Assembly: GCA_035192965.1 (NCBI GenBank)
Contig: CP136571.1
Span: 3,118,501 to 3,182,500, forward strand
Direction of reading: 5' to 3'
DNA: 64,000 bases
DNA from: Fuscovulum sp.
Lineage (GTDB): Bacteria > Pseudomonadota > Alphaproteobacteria > Rhodobacterales > Rhodobacteraceae
Numbering within the stretch: the stretch's first letter is position 1; the number at the start of each line of letters is the position of its first letter. Shown here in pieces: positions 8,379 through 17,803 of this stretch. A program made the position numbers and the translations under genes. The notes beneath the pieces are model-generated. The model saw only the letters and a list, made by a program, of their open reading frames with translations, had not been told where the DNA came from and did not search any database.

Positions 8379-8408
8379 CTTAACCAAACGGAAACTCTCG
8401 TATGTCAA
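8379..8408 (-). promoter_or_regulatory. Candidate sigma70-type promoter for the small frame
   Basis: TTGACA on the minus strand at 8408-8403, an 18-base spacer, and GTTAAG at 8384-8379. The expected start of transcription is about 35 bases before the small frame at 8335. The -10 matches consensus in only three positions. Confidence 0.3.
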
Positions 8409-8523
8409 ATAGCCGGCAGCCATGCCCTGCCCGCCTGCAAACCAAGCGCGACAACGCAAGCCAATAGCCGTGAGTCATCCGGCCCCACCGCAACGCATGG
8501 GCCCCGCTCACCCTATCCCCGAT

Positions 8524-10107
8524 CTACTGCCGTTGCGGTTCCTGCATCGGGGACAGCGTCCAGAAGCCGTCGGCGGCAATCGGTTGCCAAGGCCCCTCGG
8601 TCCCATCAGGCCAGCGCACCCGCACCTCTGTCGCCTCCGCCGCACCCAACCCGAAATGCTGCCACCCCAGGCTGCCGCCCACATGTCCGCCCCCCAGCGT
8701 GACCTCGCGCTGCTGGATGCGGCCATCGGCCAGCTTCACCTCAACCCAGGCCCCGATGCCATGGCGGTTCGCCCCGGGCATCGACAGCGCAACTTGCACC
8801 CAATGCCCTGACTCTCCACCCATATTCCGCCAGATCTGCGCCGGCTCATTGCGGTTGATCACCACCATGTCCAGCCAGCCATCCGCGTTCAGATCGGCCA
8901 GCGCCCCCCCGCGCCCTTGGCGGACCGAGGCCACCCCGGACGTGTCGCCAGCTTCCATGAAGGTGCCATCCGGGCGTTGAAGCAACAGATTGTTAGGATC
9001 GGCCATCGCAAAATCCGGCATCGCCCAGACGTTGCCCTTCACCACGAACAAATCGGACAACCCATCATTGTTCACATCGCCAAACTGCGCGTGCCATGCG
9101 GTCGACGGGCGCAGATCATCGCCCACATAGGGACGATGCGCTGTCACCCCCGACTTCAACGCAATATCGCGATACCGCGGCAAGGGCGGCCCTTCAGCCG
9201 GAACCTCGGCCAGGGTCTGCAACTTGTTGTCGGCCATGCTGGTCAGGTAGAATTCGGGGAAGCCATCGAAATTGATGTCCTCCTGCGCGATGCCCATGCC
9301 CCAGATGCGCAGCCGTTGCCAGCCATCCGCTTCGGTAAAGGCAACGGGCGGCTGGCCGGGTTCGATCCGCCACATCTGTTCCTGCCCGCCCTTGTAATAC
9401 TCCCGGTCATTCGACACTCGCAGGTCGGGCGTGCCTTGTCTGTCCCAGTCGGTGAACAGGATCGACAGCGCGCAAAACCCGGGCTCAAGCGCCAGCGGCG
9501 CGGCAAAACCACCCCCTTCGGCAGGGCGATACAGGTGATTGGCTGTGCAGTTGCCCCAGGGAAAGGCCTCCTCCGTTCGGTCGATATAGGTGCCCACGGC
9601 CAACGTCGGCCAATCGGCCCCCCGCTCCCATGTCGCGGCAAAGGCGGTGGACCACAGGTCCAACCCGTCAAATCCCCATTCGGCACTGGCATCCTCGAAC
9701 CGGCAATCGCCAAGCCCCCGCATCAACCGGTCATCGCCCACCCGCATCACGGCAAGGTCGATCAGACCATCGCCATCAATGTCGATCGGATACCCGCCCG
9801 ACACCGAGTCCATCTCCAGCCCGCTCTCCACCGGGGTCAGAAGCAGCGCACCGCCGGTTTCACTGTCATTTCGGAACAGCCGCGCCGGTTCCGTGCCGCC
9901 CGCTGCAAAAACCTCGGGCCGCCCATCGCCGGAACAGTCGAATACCGCCGCGCCGCCACCCACCATGAACTCCCATTCCCCGGTGAAGCTGTGGGTGAAA
10001 CCCGCGGCCTCGGTCTCTTCCACAAAGCGGGGAATGGCCGGATCCTGCGCCATCGCGGCGGAGGCGCTTATCGTGGTTAACAAAAGGCTAAAGGCGCGCA
10101 TCCGCAT
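8524..10107 (-). CDS. Secreted FG-GAP/VCBS repeat protein with UnbV (ASPIC) domain
   Basis: A 527-residue exported protein of the CRTAC1 type. It has a signal peptide (MRMRAFSLLLTT...AMA, cut before QDP). It then has several FG-GAP/VCBS repeats with calcium-binding Asp motifs (DCSGDGRPEVF, DIDGDGLIDLAV, FGDVNNDGLSDLF, DLNADGWLDMVV), which build a beta-propeller. It ends in a UnbV/ASPIC domain (NRHGIGAWVEVKL, GQxHxGLG-like GWQHFGLG and VRWPDG). ATG 10107 is chosen because it overlaps the stop of the upstream haloperoxidase by one base (TGATG) and directly precedes the signal peptide. The periplasmic or extracellular function is unknown; the tight coupling suggests it works with the haloperoxidase. 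Confidence 0.88.
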   Translation of the reverse strand: MRMRAFSLLLTTISASAAMAQDPAIPRFVEETEAAGFTHSFTGEWEFMVGGGAAVFDCSGDGRPEVFAAGGTEPARLFRNDSETGGALLLTPVESGLEMDSVSGGYPIDIDGDGLIDLAVMRVGDDRLMRGLGDCRFEDASAEWGFDGLDLWSTAFAATWERGADWPTLAVGTYIDRTEEAFPWGNCTANHLYRPAEGGGFAAPLALEPGFCALSILFTDWDRQGTPDLRVSNDREYYKGGQEQMWRIEPGQPPVAFTEADGWQRLRIWGMGIAQEDINFDGFPEFYLTSMADNKLQTLAEVPAEGPPLPRYRDIALKSGVTAHRPYVGDDLRPSTAWHAQFGDVNNDGLSDLFVVKGNVWAMPDFAMADPNNLLLQRPDGTFMEAGDTSGVASVRQGRGGALADLNADGWLDMVVINRNEPAQIWRNMGGESGHWVQVALSMPGANRHGIGAWVEVKLADGRIQQREVTLGGGHVGGSLGWQHFGLGAAEATEVRVRWPDGTEGPWQPIAADGFWTLSPMQEPQRQ

Positions 10108-11423
10108 CACTTCCATGTCTTCAGGGTGTTGACGAAATCCCCGACGCAAGCCCCTTGATCAAGGCCCTTCTCAATTGCCGCGCGGAAATGGATCCCGCCG
10201 TAAAGCCTTGAAATTCCGGCCTCATTCGCCGCCGTCCAGAAATCCGGGAAATCGCGCGCCGCCAGCCCGTCATCGACATGCGTGCTGTCGGTAAAGGCGA
10301 AACCTTCGCCGAACACCTGCGTCAAAACCTGCGCCACCGCGCCCGACTGGGTGGAATGGCCTGACGGATATTCCGGGAAAGGCGGGGTGTTCAACAGCGG
10401 TTCCCATTTCGGGTCGATCACCCGGCGGATATAGGTGACAGGCCGCAGCAGATCATAGCGATACTTGTCGCGCCAGTTCACGATAAACCCGTCCGACACC
10501 GCAATCCCCAACCGCACCAGAGCATCCACTTGGTGCTCGACCGGGCGCTGATCGCGCGCCGCGATCTGGAACAGGATCGCCACCCAATGCCCGGGCGGCG
10601 TAGGCGACAGCATCGGATCATCCGACCAGAACCGCGCAATCCGTTTCTGCTCATCCGTCAACGCCTTGGAGGTGTCATAAACCTCAATCGCCTCGATAAA
10701 GAAGGGCGAGGCAGGGTCCTCGGAATAGGCGGGCGGCGGCGGCAGCGCGCAGGCCTCGCCATCAGGCAGGACCATCGGGCGGTTCTTGCCCCAGTTGGGC
10801 AGAAGCGGGGCCTGCTGCAACTGGATCAGGTTGGTGGGCACCCAATCCTGCGGCTCGCCACCCAGCGTGTAGGTCATCGGAAAACCCATGTTTTCCACCA
10901 CCGCCCCGCCATCATTCGCCGAGGCCGCAATCACATGTTCCGCAACCGCAAGACCATAGGCCGCCGATCGTTCCAGCGTTTCGGCATCCACGCCCTCGGC
11001 CACCTTTGCCTCCAGCATGGCATTCAGCGCAGCCTTGGCCCGCTGCCCGGTCGGCCCGGTATTGGCGAAATAGACATCCACCGCCCGCGCCATCGCGGCG
11101 TTCAGAACCACGTCATCAGCATAGCTCTGCGCCGGATCGCGCGCAGGCACCGGCCCCAACCAAGGCAACTGCCCGGCCAAACTCTGCAACTCGGGCGAAC
11201 CAGAGGCCGTCGCCTCATAGGCGATGATCGCGGTATAGGCAAAGGAACGGCTGGCCACCGGCGGGGTCTGGGTGGGCGTGTGGCGCACCAGTTCCAGGAT
11301 CATGCGGTACCAGTTGCCCAACACCTCGGCCCGCTGATCCGCCGCACCTCCGGCCGATACAGGCGTCCCGCCCAAGCAGGCGGTTACTGCAAGGGCCGCA
11401 TAAAGGCCTTTGAATATGTTCAT
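10107..11423 (-). CDS. Vanadium-dependent haloperoxidase-type enzyme (PAP2 superfamily), exported
   Basis: A 438-residue protein with an N-terminal signal peptide (cleavage near VSA-GG, residue 24). The vanadate-binding set of this superfamily is complete: Lys320 and Arg327 in DKYRYDLLRP, Ser354-Gly355-His356 in YPSGHS, and Arg406 and His412 in SRLYGGIHF. The spacings K to R of 7 and R to H of 6 match the fungal chloroperoxidase pattern as I recall it. Such enzymes oxidise halide with peroxide in the periplasm or outside the cell; some homologues are phosphatases with the same pocket. It is followed, with a one-base overlap, by the FG-GAP/UnbV gene. Halide specificity cannot be read from sequence. 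Confidence 0.87.
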   Translation of the reverse strand: MNIFKGLYAALAVTACLGGTPVSAGGAADQRAEVLGNWYRMILELVRHTPTQTPPVASRSFAYTAIIAYEATASGSPELQSLAGQLPWLGPVPARDPAQSYADDVVLNAAMARAVDVYFANTGPTGQRAKAALNAMLEAKVAEGVDAETLERSAAYGLAVAEHVIAASANDGGAVVENMGFPMTYTLGGEPQDWVPTNLIQLQQAPLLPNWGKNRPMVLPDGEACALPPPPAYSEDPASPFFIEAIEVYDTSKALTDEQKRIARFWSDDPMLSPTPPGHWVAILFQIAARDQRPVEHQVDALVRLGIAVSDGFIVNWRDKYRYDLLRPVTYIRRVIDPKWEPLLNTPPFPEYPSGHSTQSGAVAQVLTQVFGEGFAFTDSTHVDDGLAARDFPDFWTAANEAGISRLYGGIHFRAAIEKGLDQGACVGDFVNTLKTWK

Positions 11424-11518
11424 CTTTCCCCCGATCCCAACCGCGCCTTGCCGGCGTCTTGCCGCAACCGAAGCACGATCCGCAGGACAAAAGCAAGCCC
11501 GGTGCGGCGACCCTTGTC

Positions 11519-12877
11519 CTAGTGCGGCTCACCCTGAACCGCCTGCCTCCACGCGCCCGCATAGGGCACAAGCGCCAGGTCCGGCAAGACGGCCTCCACC
11601 TCAACCACAGGCCGCGCACCCTGCCCGAACAGCATCGCCGCCCCCAGCGCCGTGCCCGTCCGCGCAGCCGAGGCATGGACGGGCCGCCCCGTTGCCGTGG
11701 CCAGCATCCGCAGAAAATGCCCATTTCCACAGAACGGCCCTTCGATCAGGCTCGGCCCCGCCGCACCGATCATCCCCAGACATTCCGCCGTCATCAGCGC
11801 CAGATAATAGCCAAGCGCCACCGCCCGTTCGCCCGCATCCTCGGGCGCCACCGTCCAGCGGTGGCTGCGCCCCGGAAACGGCCCGCTGTCGCCAACCACG
11901 GCTGGCAGCAGCATGACCCCCCGCCCCTGCACCCGCTCGGCATCCTGCGCGTCGCCTGCAACAGTCGATCCATCGCGGATCAGATCAAACTCCCGCCCGC
12001 CCATGAACCGGGCCGAAGGCACCGCCTCGCCAAACGCGCTGACATTCACCAGCGTGTCCCGCGCCGGATCAAGCATCACCGGCACCCCGCCAATGGCCAT
12101 GGAGATGACCCAAGTCCCTGTGGAGACAACAGAGAACGGCACCTTCCGCGCAAGAAGATGCGGCAGAAGCGATGCGTTGGAATCGTGGATCCCCACCAAT
12201 ACCGGCACCGCACCGATCCCCAGATCGGCCTGCAAGCCGGGGCGCAACAGCCCCAAAACCTCCCCCGGACGGCGCGCCGGGGCCATCTTCCCCGCCAGCC
12301 CCAGCCGATCCACCAGCGGTGACCACTCCCCCCGCCACGGGTTCCACAAATCGGTATGGCAGCCCAACGACGACAGATCCGATGCCGCCTCACCCGTCAG
12401 CCGGTACCCCCAATACTGCGGCCATGTCACCACCTGCGCCACACGGTCGCGCAGGCCCGGGTCCTGCGACAGCATCCAGTGCAGTTGCGCACCAAGGTTC
12501 AACCCCATCGGCAGGGCGGGGCTTCCTGTCAGGGAAAACGGCGGCCGGATCGCGTCATACGCGGCGCGCATCGCATCCGGCCCGGTATGCTCATAATCCA
12601 GCACAGGCGCGGCCAGCCCCCCATCGGGGCCCAGCAGCGCGGCGCAGGCCCCGTGGGTGGTCACCACAATCCCCTCCACCCGCGTATCCGCCGCCAGCCG
12701 CCGCAACGCGGCTGACAGAAACGCCCACTGCCCCGCGACATCGAAATGCGGCCAGGGCGGGCCGGGGATCACGGCATTGGGCTGCGTTTCCACTGCAACC
12801 TCGGCCCCCAGCGACAGGTCCACCAGCGCGACCTTCAGATTGGTCTTGCCAATATCGATGACGGCAACGGTCTGCAT
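11519..12877 (-). CDS. rhaK: L-rhamnulose kinase, FGGY family
   Basis: A 452-residue sugar kinase with the FGGY-type actin fold: phosphate-binding DIGKTNLKVALVD at the N-terminus, a THGACAALLG substrate segment, and a C-terminal RTGTALGAAMLFG helix. It phosphorylates L-rhamnulose to rhamnulose-1-phosphate in the cytoplasm. It is the last gene of a minus-strand operon in the order regulator, binding protein, ATPase, two permeases, mutarotase, kinase, which is exactly the rhizobial rhaRSTPQUK order, so the name rhaK is used. In Rhizobium leguminosarum the kinase is also required for rhamnose uptake by the ABC transporter. It starts three bases after the mutarotase stop. Confidence 0.9.
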   Translation of the reverse strand: MQTVAVIDIGKTNLKVALVDLSLGAEVAVETQPNAVIPGPPWPHFDVAGQWAFLSAALRRLAADTRVEGIVVTTHGACAALLGPDGGLAAPVLDYEHTGPDAMRAAYDAIRPPFSLTGSPALPMGLNLGAQLHWMLSQDPGLRDRVAQVVTWPQYWGYRLTGEAASDLSSLGCHTDLWNPWRGEWSPLVDRLGLAGKMAPARRPGEVLGLLRPGLQADLGIGAVPVLVGIHDSNASLLPHLLARKVPFSVVSTGTWVISMAIGGVPVMLDPARDTLVNVSAFGEAVPSARFMGGREFDLIRDGSTVAGDAQDAERVQGRGVMLLPAVVGDSGPFPGRSHRWTVAPEDAGERAVALGYYLALMTAECLGMIGAAGPSLIEGPFCGNGHFLRMLATATGRPVHASAARTGTALGAAMLFGQGARPVVEVEAVLPDLALVPYAGAWRQAVQGEPH

Positions 12878-12880
12878 GGC

Positions 12881-13198
12881 CTAGGGCATGTGAAAGACGG
12901 TAACCAGCGGCACCGCCACAGGTTCATTGTCGGGCTTGGTTTCCATGATATCGGCCATATGCGCCCACCAGCGCTGCATCACCGGATGCAGGGGCAGATC
13001 AGCCATCCCATGATCCGTGCGCCGCCACAGCACACCGAACAGATGCCCTGTCTCGCGGTCCAGATGGATGGAATAATCCTCCACCCCCGCCTCTTTCAGC
13101 AGGTCCACCAGTTCCGGCCATATCTCATCATGGCGCTTGCGATACTCGGCCTCCATGCCGGGGTTCAGCCGCATGCGAAAGGCGAATTTCTCCATCAT
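12881..13198 (-). CDS. rhaU: L-rhamnose mutarotase
   Basis: A 105-residue protein that interconverts alpha and beta anomers of L-rhamnose. It follows the E. coli RhaM pattern closely: start [18 protein letters not shown], the HDEIWPEL motif with catalytic-region Tyr and His, [11 protein letters not shown] and the C-terminal VFHMP. The ATG at 13198 overlaps the RhaQ stop by four bases (ATGA); a second ATG at 13195 is possible. A longer frame extends upstream into rhaQ but has no family similarity. It is called rhaU after the rhizobial operon; rhaM is the enterobacterial name. Confidence 0.93.
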   Translation of the reverse strand: MMEKFAFRMRLNPGMEAEYRKRHDEIWPELVDLLKEAGVEDYSIHLDRETGHLFGVLWRRTDHGMADLPLHPVMQRWWAHMADIMETKPDNEPVAVPLVTVFHMP

Positions 13199-14181
13199 TT
13201 CCCCCGCAACAGGCGCGGCAGCGCGATCACCCCGATCAGCAGCACGCCCAGAAAGACCGACATCACAATCCCCGGCACGTTCAAAAGGCCAAAGCCGAAT
13301 GTCACCATCCCCATAATGATAGCGGCCAGCACCACCCCCGGGATCGTCCCCGATCCGCCTAGAATGTTCACGCCACCCAGCACCACCATCGTCACCACCT
13401 CCAACTCCCACCCCGTCGCGATGGACGGGCGGGTAGAGCCAAGGCGCGAAGTGAGGCACACTGCCGCCACCCCGCTCATCACACCGGTCAGCAGGAACAG
13501 GATGAACCGAACGCGCTGCACCCTGATACCCGAAAACTGCGCTGCAGTGGCGTTGTTGCCAATGGCATAGACCGCGCGGCCAAAGGTGGACCGGTGCAGA
13601 ACCGCCCAATAGATCAGGGCGAACATGGCGAAAAGGACCAGCTCAAAGGATATCACCCACCACACGTAACCTTGCCCAAAGAAAGCGAATTCCGGCGGAT
13701 AGCCGTTGAACGCCTGATCCCCCAGCACGATGAAAGCGATGCCGCGAAACAGGCTCATGGTGCCAATGGTCACGACGATCGAAGGCAGGCCCATCCCTGC
13801 CACAAGAAACCCGTTCACCGCCCCGCAGATCAGCCCCGTGCCGATGCCCACAAGCACAATCACCGGCACCCCCGCCCCCGCCGTCATGGCCAGCCCCATC
13901 GCGGTCGATGCCAGCGCGATGATCGAGGCGACGGACAGATCAATCTCCCCCGCGACGATCAGCATGGCCATGGCAAAGGCGATCATCGCCTTTTCGGTAA
14001 AGTTGAAAGTCGCGTCCGACAGGTTCCAGGCATTCAGGAAATAGGGCGACAGGAAGGTGTTCCCGATGAACACCGCCACCGCCACCACCAGAAGGATCGT
14101 CTCCCAACTCCGCAGGGCGCGACGCAGCGGCGAATGCAACCGGTCTACAACGATCCGGGGCGCGGGCGCGGGCGCGGTCAT
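13195..14181 (-). CDS. rhaQ: Rhamnose ABC transporter permease
   Basis: A 328-residue inner-membrane permease of the ribose/AraH type with eight to ten hydrophobic helices. Seen: the family segments [13 protein letters not shown] (about 100), [25 protein letters not shown] and [17 protein letters not shown]. It pairs with the second permease upstream to form the channel of the rhamnose importer. Its start overlaps the preceding permease stop by four bases and its stop overlaps the mutarotase start. Which of the two permeases corresponds to RhaP or RhaQ is assigned from gene order only. Confidence 0.9.
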   Translation of the reverse strand: MTAPAPAPRIVVDRLHSPLRRALRSWETILLVVAVAVFIGNTFLSPYFLNAWNLSDATFNFTEKAMIAFAMAMLIVAGEIDLSVASIIALASTAMGLAMTAGAGVPVIVLVGIGTGLICGAVNGFLVAGMGLPSIVVTIGTMSLFRGIAFIVLGDQAFNGYPPEFAFFGQGYVWWVISFELVLFAMFALIYWAVLHRSTFGRAVYAIGNNATAAQFSGIRVQRVRFILFLLTGVMSGVAAVCLTSRLGSTRPSIATGWELEVVTMVVLGGVNILGGSGTIPGVVLAAIIMGMVTFGFGLLNVPGIVMSVFLGVLLIGVIALPRLLRGK

Positions 14182-15143
14182 TGTGCGGCCTCCCGCAGGA
14201 TCAGGCGGCCCTTGGGGCGCGATTGCGCCGCGTTAAAGGCCACAGCAAGGATGATCGCCATACCCGAAATCGCCATCTGCCAGAATGGCGATATGCCCAC
14301 CACCGGCAGCGCGTTCTTGATCACCCCCAGGAACAAAGCTCCCAACATGGCCCCCCAGATACTGCCCGAACCGCCCGCAATCGCGATGCCGCCAATCACG
14401 CAGGCCGCCACCACATCCAGTTCAAACCCGCCTGCCACATCGACATAGGCCACTGCATAGCGCGCCACCCAAAGGTATCCGGTAAACCCCGCCAGCGCGC
14501 CGGAAATGACAAAAGCCCAGAACTGCGTGCGCCCCACATCGATGCCCGCATAAACGGCAGCATGGGCATTGCCACCCACCGCATAAAACGCCCGGCCCAG
14601 CGCCGTGCGCGTCAGCACCACCGCAAAGATCAAGACGGTGGCAATGGCGATCCAGCTCATTACCGGCAGGCCAAGCACCACCAGTCGCGGCAGCGCCTTG
14701 AACCCGTCGGTCATTTCATGGGCGTTCACCCATTTGCCTTCGGTCATCAGAAAGATGGTGCCGCGATATATGGTCATGGTGCCCAGCGTCACGACGATGG
14801 ACGGGATGCCCAGCTTCCACACCAACACCCCGTTCACCGCCCCCAGCACCGCCCCCAGCACGATCACCGCACACAGGATCAACGGCAGTGGAACCCCTGC
14901 CCCGTTCATCAGTGCCGCGACCATACCGGTCAGCGCCAGATTGGCCGCCACGCTCAGATCAATGCACTTGGTCAAGATCACGATCATCTGCCCGATGGCC
15001 AACAGCATCAGGGGCGCCGTGTCATTGAACACATTGGCCAGATTACCGGGCATGACAAAGGCAGGAAAGCGGGTGGAGATGATGCCAACAGAGACCAGGA
15101 TCGCAAGCGCCAGCAGGGCCTCACGGCTTTTCAGAATGGTCAT
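14178..15143 (-). CDS. rhaP: Rhamnose ABC transporter permease
   Basis: A 321-residue permease of the same family as its neighbour, with KCIDLSVAANLALTGM, GAVNGVLVWKLGIPSIVVTLGTM and CVIGGIAIAGGSGSIWG as the diagnostic segments. ATG 15143 is preferred. A TTG at 15200 would add 19 polar residues, including Cys and Pro, before the first helix, which does not fit the family. With the downstream permease it forms the membrane part of the L-rhamnose importer. About 76 bases separate it from the ATPase gene, the longest gap in this part of the operon. Confidence 0.87.
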   Translation of the reverse strand: MTILKSREALLALAILVSVGIISTRFPAFVMPGNLANVFNDTAPLMLLAIGQMIVILTKCIDLSVAANLALTGMVAALMNGAGVPLPLILCAVIVLGAVLGAVNGVLVWKLGIPSIVVTLGTMTIYRGTIFLMTEGKWVNAHEMTDGFKALPRLVVLGLPVMSWIAIATVLIFAVVLTRTALGRAFYAVGGNAHAAVYAGIDVGRTQFWAFVISGALAGFTGYLWVARYAVAYVDVAGGFELDVVAACVIGGIAIAGGSGSIWGAMLGALFLGVIKNALPVVGISPFWQMAISGMAIILAVAFNAAQSRPKGRLILREAAQ

Positions 15144-15219
15144 TGCAACGGCCCCCGCCCGATCCAAGTTTGTTGGAACAAATTTGCAAAATTCTTCCAA
15201 GAATTTTGGGTGCCCCCGG

Positions 15220-16716
15220 TCATGCCGCCACCGCCAATCCTGCCGCCGCGCGCACCAGTGCCTCGGGCGTCATCCTGTCGCCTGCTACCTCATCCACGAT
15301 CCGCCCTTCGCGCATCACGATCACCCGGTCCGACATGCCCAGCACCTCGGGGATCTCTGACGACACCATGATGATTGCCAAGCCCTGCGCCGCCAGTTCC
15401 GCCATGAAGGCATGCACCGCCGCCTTGGATCCGATGTCGATCCCCTTGGTGGGTTCATCCAGAATGATGACCCGCGGTTTGGTGGCCAGCCATTTGGCGA
15501 TGACCACCTTTTGCTGATTGCCACCCGACAGCAGCCCCACATCCTGATCCAGCGCCGCCGCGCGCAGGTCCAGCCGTTGGGTATAATCCCGCGCCAGCGT
15601 CAGTTCCTCCGCCATCCGCAAAAACCCTGCCCGGCTTACCGCGCCCAGCGACGGCAGGGTGACATTCTGAAAGATCGGCAAGCCCTTCACCGCGCCCTGC
15701 CGACCTCGATCTTCGGGCACATAGACGATGCCCGCCTCGATCGCCTCGGATGTAGACCGGATCACGCGCACCTGATCGTCGATCCGGCAGGCCCCTTTCG
15801 ACGGGGTGGTAATGCCGAAGAGCGCCTGCATCACCTCGGACCGGCCTGCCCCGACAAGGCCGTAAAAGCCAAGGATTTCGCCGCGATGCAGGGTGAAACC
15901 GATATCGGCGAATTCAGTCGGGTGGCTGTAGCCCGATACCGTCAACACCGGCGGGCCGATATTGTGATCGCGCGCAGGGAATATCTGATCGACCGACCGG
16001 CCCACCATCATCTGCACCAACTGGCCTTCGGTCACCTCGGCCATGCGGCCTTCGCCCACGAATTGCCCGTCGCGAAACACGGTGTATCGGTCGGCGATGC
16101 GGAACACCTCGTCGAACTTGTGGCTGATAAACAAGATCGCTTTACCCTGCGCCTTGAGCGTTTCAACCAGTTCGTAAAGCTCGTGAATTTCCTTGTGGCT
16201 CAGCGCGGCCGTGGGTTCATCCAAGATCACAACCCGCGCCTCGATCGACAGTGCCCGCGCAATCGCCACCATGTGGCGCGAGGCGATGCCCAGATCGCCC
16301 AAGCGCTGATCCGGGTCCAGCTTGGCACCGATTTCTGCCAGCAACCGCGCTGCACCCGCGCGCATGGCGCGGCGGTCGATCAGGCCCCAGCCTGTGCGCG
16401 GCGCATGGCCCAGCCAGATGTTCTCGGCCACCGACAATTCATCAAACAACACCGTTTCCTGATGGATCGCCGTCACTCCGGCCTTGGCTGCTGCATCGGC
16501 GCTGGCAAGGCGGGTCTCGCGTCCGTCAATTTCAATGGTGCCTTCCTCGGGCTGATAAGTCCCGGTCAACACCTTCACGATGGTGGATTTCCCCGCGCCA
16601 TTCTCGCCGATCAGGGCAGTCACCTGGCCCGGATACAGATCAAGCTGCACGCCCGACAGCGCCTTGACGCCCGGGAATGACTTGGAGATGCCGCGCAGAC
16701 GCAGGACGGGGTTCAT
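15220..16716 (-). CDS. rhaT: Rhamnose ABC transporter ATP-binding protein, double domain
   Basis: A 498-residue ATPase with two ABC domains in tandem, as in RbsA/XylG. The first domain has Walker A GENGAGKST (37-45) and Walker B VVILDEPTAALS. The second has the signature LLSGGNQQK (about 393-401) and VIILDEPTKGIDIG, while its Walker A region is degenerate (VGAGRSEVMQALFG), as usual for this family. It powers rhamnose import with the RhaP/RhaQ permeases and the RhaS binding protein. A strong hairpin terminator/attenuator separates it from rhaS, so it is expected to be expressed less than the binding protein. Confidence 0.93.
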   Translation of the reverse strand: MNPVLRLRGISKSFPGVKALSGVQLDLYPGQVTALIGENGAGKSTIVKVLTGTYQPEEGTIEIDGRETRLASADAAAKAGVTAIHQETVLFDELSVAENIWLGHAPRTGWGLIDRRAMRAGAARLLAEIGAKLDPDQRLGDLGIASRHMVAIARALSIEARVVILDEPTAALSHKEIHELYELVETLKAQGKAILFISHKFDEVFRIADRYTVFRDGQFVGEGRMAEVTEGQLVQMMVGRSVDQIFPARDHNIGPPVLTVSGYSHPTEFADIGFTLHRGEILGFYGLVGAGRSEVMQALFGITTPSKGACRIDDQVRVIRSTSEAIEAGIVYVPEDRGRQGAVKGLPIFQNVTLPSLGAVSRAGFLRMAEELTLARDYTQRLDLRAAALDQDVGLLSGGNQQKVVIAKWLATKPRVIILDEPTKGIDIGSKAAVHAFMAELAAQGLAIIMVSSEIPEVLGMSDRVIVMREGRIVDEVAGDRMTPEALVRAAAGLAVAA

Positions 16717-16732
16717 CAGGTTCTCTCAGGGG

Positions 16733-16770
16733 AAAAAGGGGCCCCGGGCAGAGCAGTATCCGCCCGGGGC
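16733..16770 (-). terminator. Attenuator/terminator between rhaS and rhaT
   Basis: A perfect 9-bp GC stem (16762-16770 pairing with 16741-16749 around a 12-nt loop) is followed on the minus strand by CCC and a five-T run (16737-16733). It starts 9 bases after the rhaS stop codon and precedes rhaT by about 20 bases. It should terminate a fraction of transcripts and make the binding protein more abundant than the rest of the transporter. Confidence 0.8.
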
Positions 16771-16778
16771 AATGCCGA

Positions 16779-17771
16779 TCAGAAGATCGATTTGAACTGG
16801 TCGATATTCGACGCGTCATATGTGAACGGGTCGGACATGGCGGCCTCGTTGCCATCATCCAGCTTGGCCGCGCCCATGCGGCCCATGCCGATTTCCGCGC
16901 CCGGCTCGGCCTTGGCGTTGCCCTTGACGAGGTTGTAGGAAATCATCGTCGCAGCATAGCCCAGGTCGATGGGGTTCCAGATCGCGAAGGATTTGGTCGC
17001 GCCCGACGCCACAGCCCCGGCCATTTCCGACGGCAGACCAAGGCCCGTCACATTGATCTCACCAATCTTGCCCGCATCCGTCACCGCCTGGCTGGCGGCA
17101 AGGATACCTACCGTCGTCGGCGCGATGATTGCTTTCAGGTTGGGATAGGTCGCCATCAGGCCCTGCGCTTCGCGATAGGATTTGTCGGCAAGGTCATCGC
17201 CATAGACGGTGGCGACAAGGTTGATGCCCGGATAGTTCGGCAGCACCTTCGTCGCTTCTTCGATCCAGATATTCTGGTTCGTCGCGGTGGCCGAGGCCGA
17301 CAGGATTGCCACTTCGCCGCCTTCGGGCAGGTGATCGGCCGCCAGCTTGATGATCGTGTTACCGATCAGTGCGTTGGACGACGGGTTGAGGTGCATCATG
17401 CGGCCTTCCGCCGCGACGCCCGAATCCCACGAAATGACGGTGATCCCCCGTTCCATCGCCTTTTGCAGCGTCGGAACCAGCGCGTCCTTGTCATTGGCCG
17501 AAACCGCGATTGCGTTTACGCCCTGCGCGATCAGGCTGTTGATCACCTCGATCTGGCCTTCCGCCGTGGTGTCGGTCGGGCCGGTGTAGATGATCTCCAC
17601 GTCCCCCAGTTCAGCCGCAGCCTCTTCGGCGCCCTTGGCGGCGGCTTCAAAGAAGCCGATGCCCAGCGCCTTGACGACGATGGCGATCTTTACATCCTGC
17701 GCCGCAGCCGATTGCGCCATAAGCGCGGTCGCAACCGCTGCCGTGGCCAGTGCCTTTTTCCAGATGCTCAT
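16779..17771 (-). CDS. rhaS: Rhamnose ABC transporter substrate-binding protein
   Basis: A 330-residue periplasmic sugar-binding protein of the type-I (ribose/galactose) fold. It has a Sec signal peptide (MSIWKKALATAAVATAL...AAAQDV) and the family landmarks KALGIGFFEAAAKGAEEAA, GVNAIAVSANDKDALVPTLQKA and the ISWDSGV strand. ATG 17771 has a strong GGGAGG ribosome binding site; an upstream in-frame start would place charged residues before the signal peptide. It delivers L-rhamnose to RhaP/RhaQ/RhaT. It lies directly behind the regulator gene and is followed by an attenuator hairpin. Confidence 0.92.
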   Translation of the reverse strand: MSIWKKALATAAVATALMAQSAAAQDVKIAIVVKALGIGFFEAAAKGAEEAAAELGDVEIIYTGPTDTTAEGQIEVINSLIAQGVNAIAVSANDKDALVPTLQKAMERGITVISWDSGVAAEGRMMHLNPSSNALIGNTIIKLAADHLPEGGEVAILSASATATNQNIWIEEATKVLPNYPGINLVATVYGDDLADKSYREAQGLMATYPNLKAIIAPTTVGILAASQAVTDAGKIGEINVTGLGLPSEMAGAVASGATKSFAIWNPIDLGYAATMISYNLVKGNAKAEPGAEIGMGRMGAAKLDDGNEAAMSDPFTYDASNIDQFKSIF

Positions 17772-17803
17772 GTTTTCCTCCCTATGAGCCGCTTCTTTTC
17801 GCA

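Larger units (their letters stand above)
8170..8523. other. 354-bp spacer between convergent genes
   Basis: No conserved gene is seen here. The only candidate is a 32-codon frame on the minus strand (8237-8335), preceded by a promoter-like sequence. No obvious terminator hairpin for the aldehyde dehydrogenase or for the FG-GAP gene was found. Confidence 0.5.
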
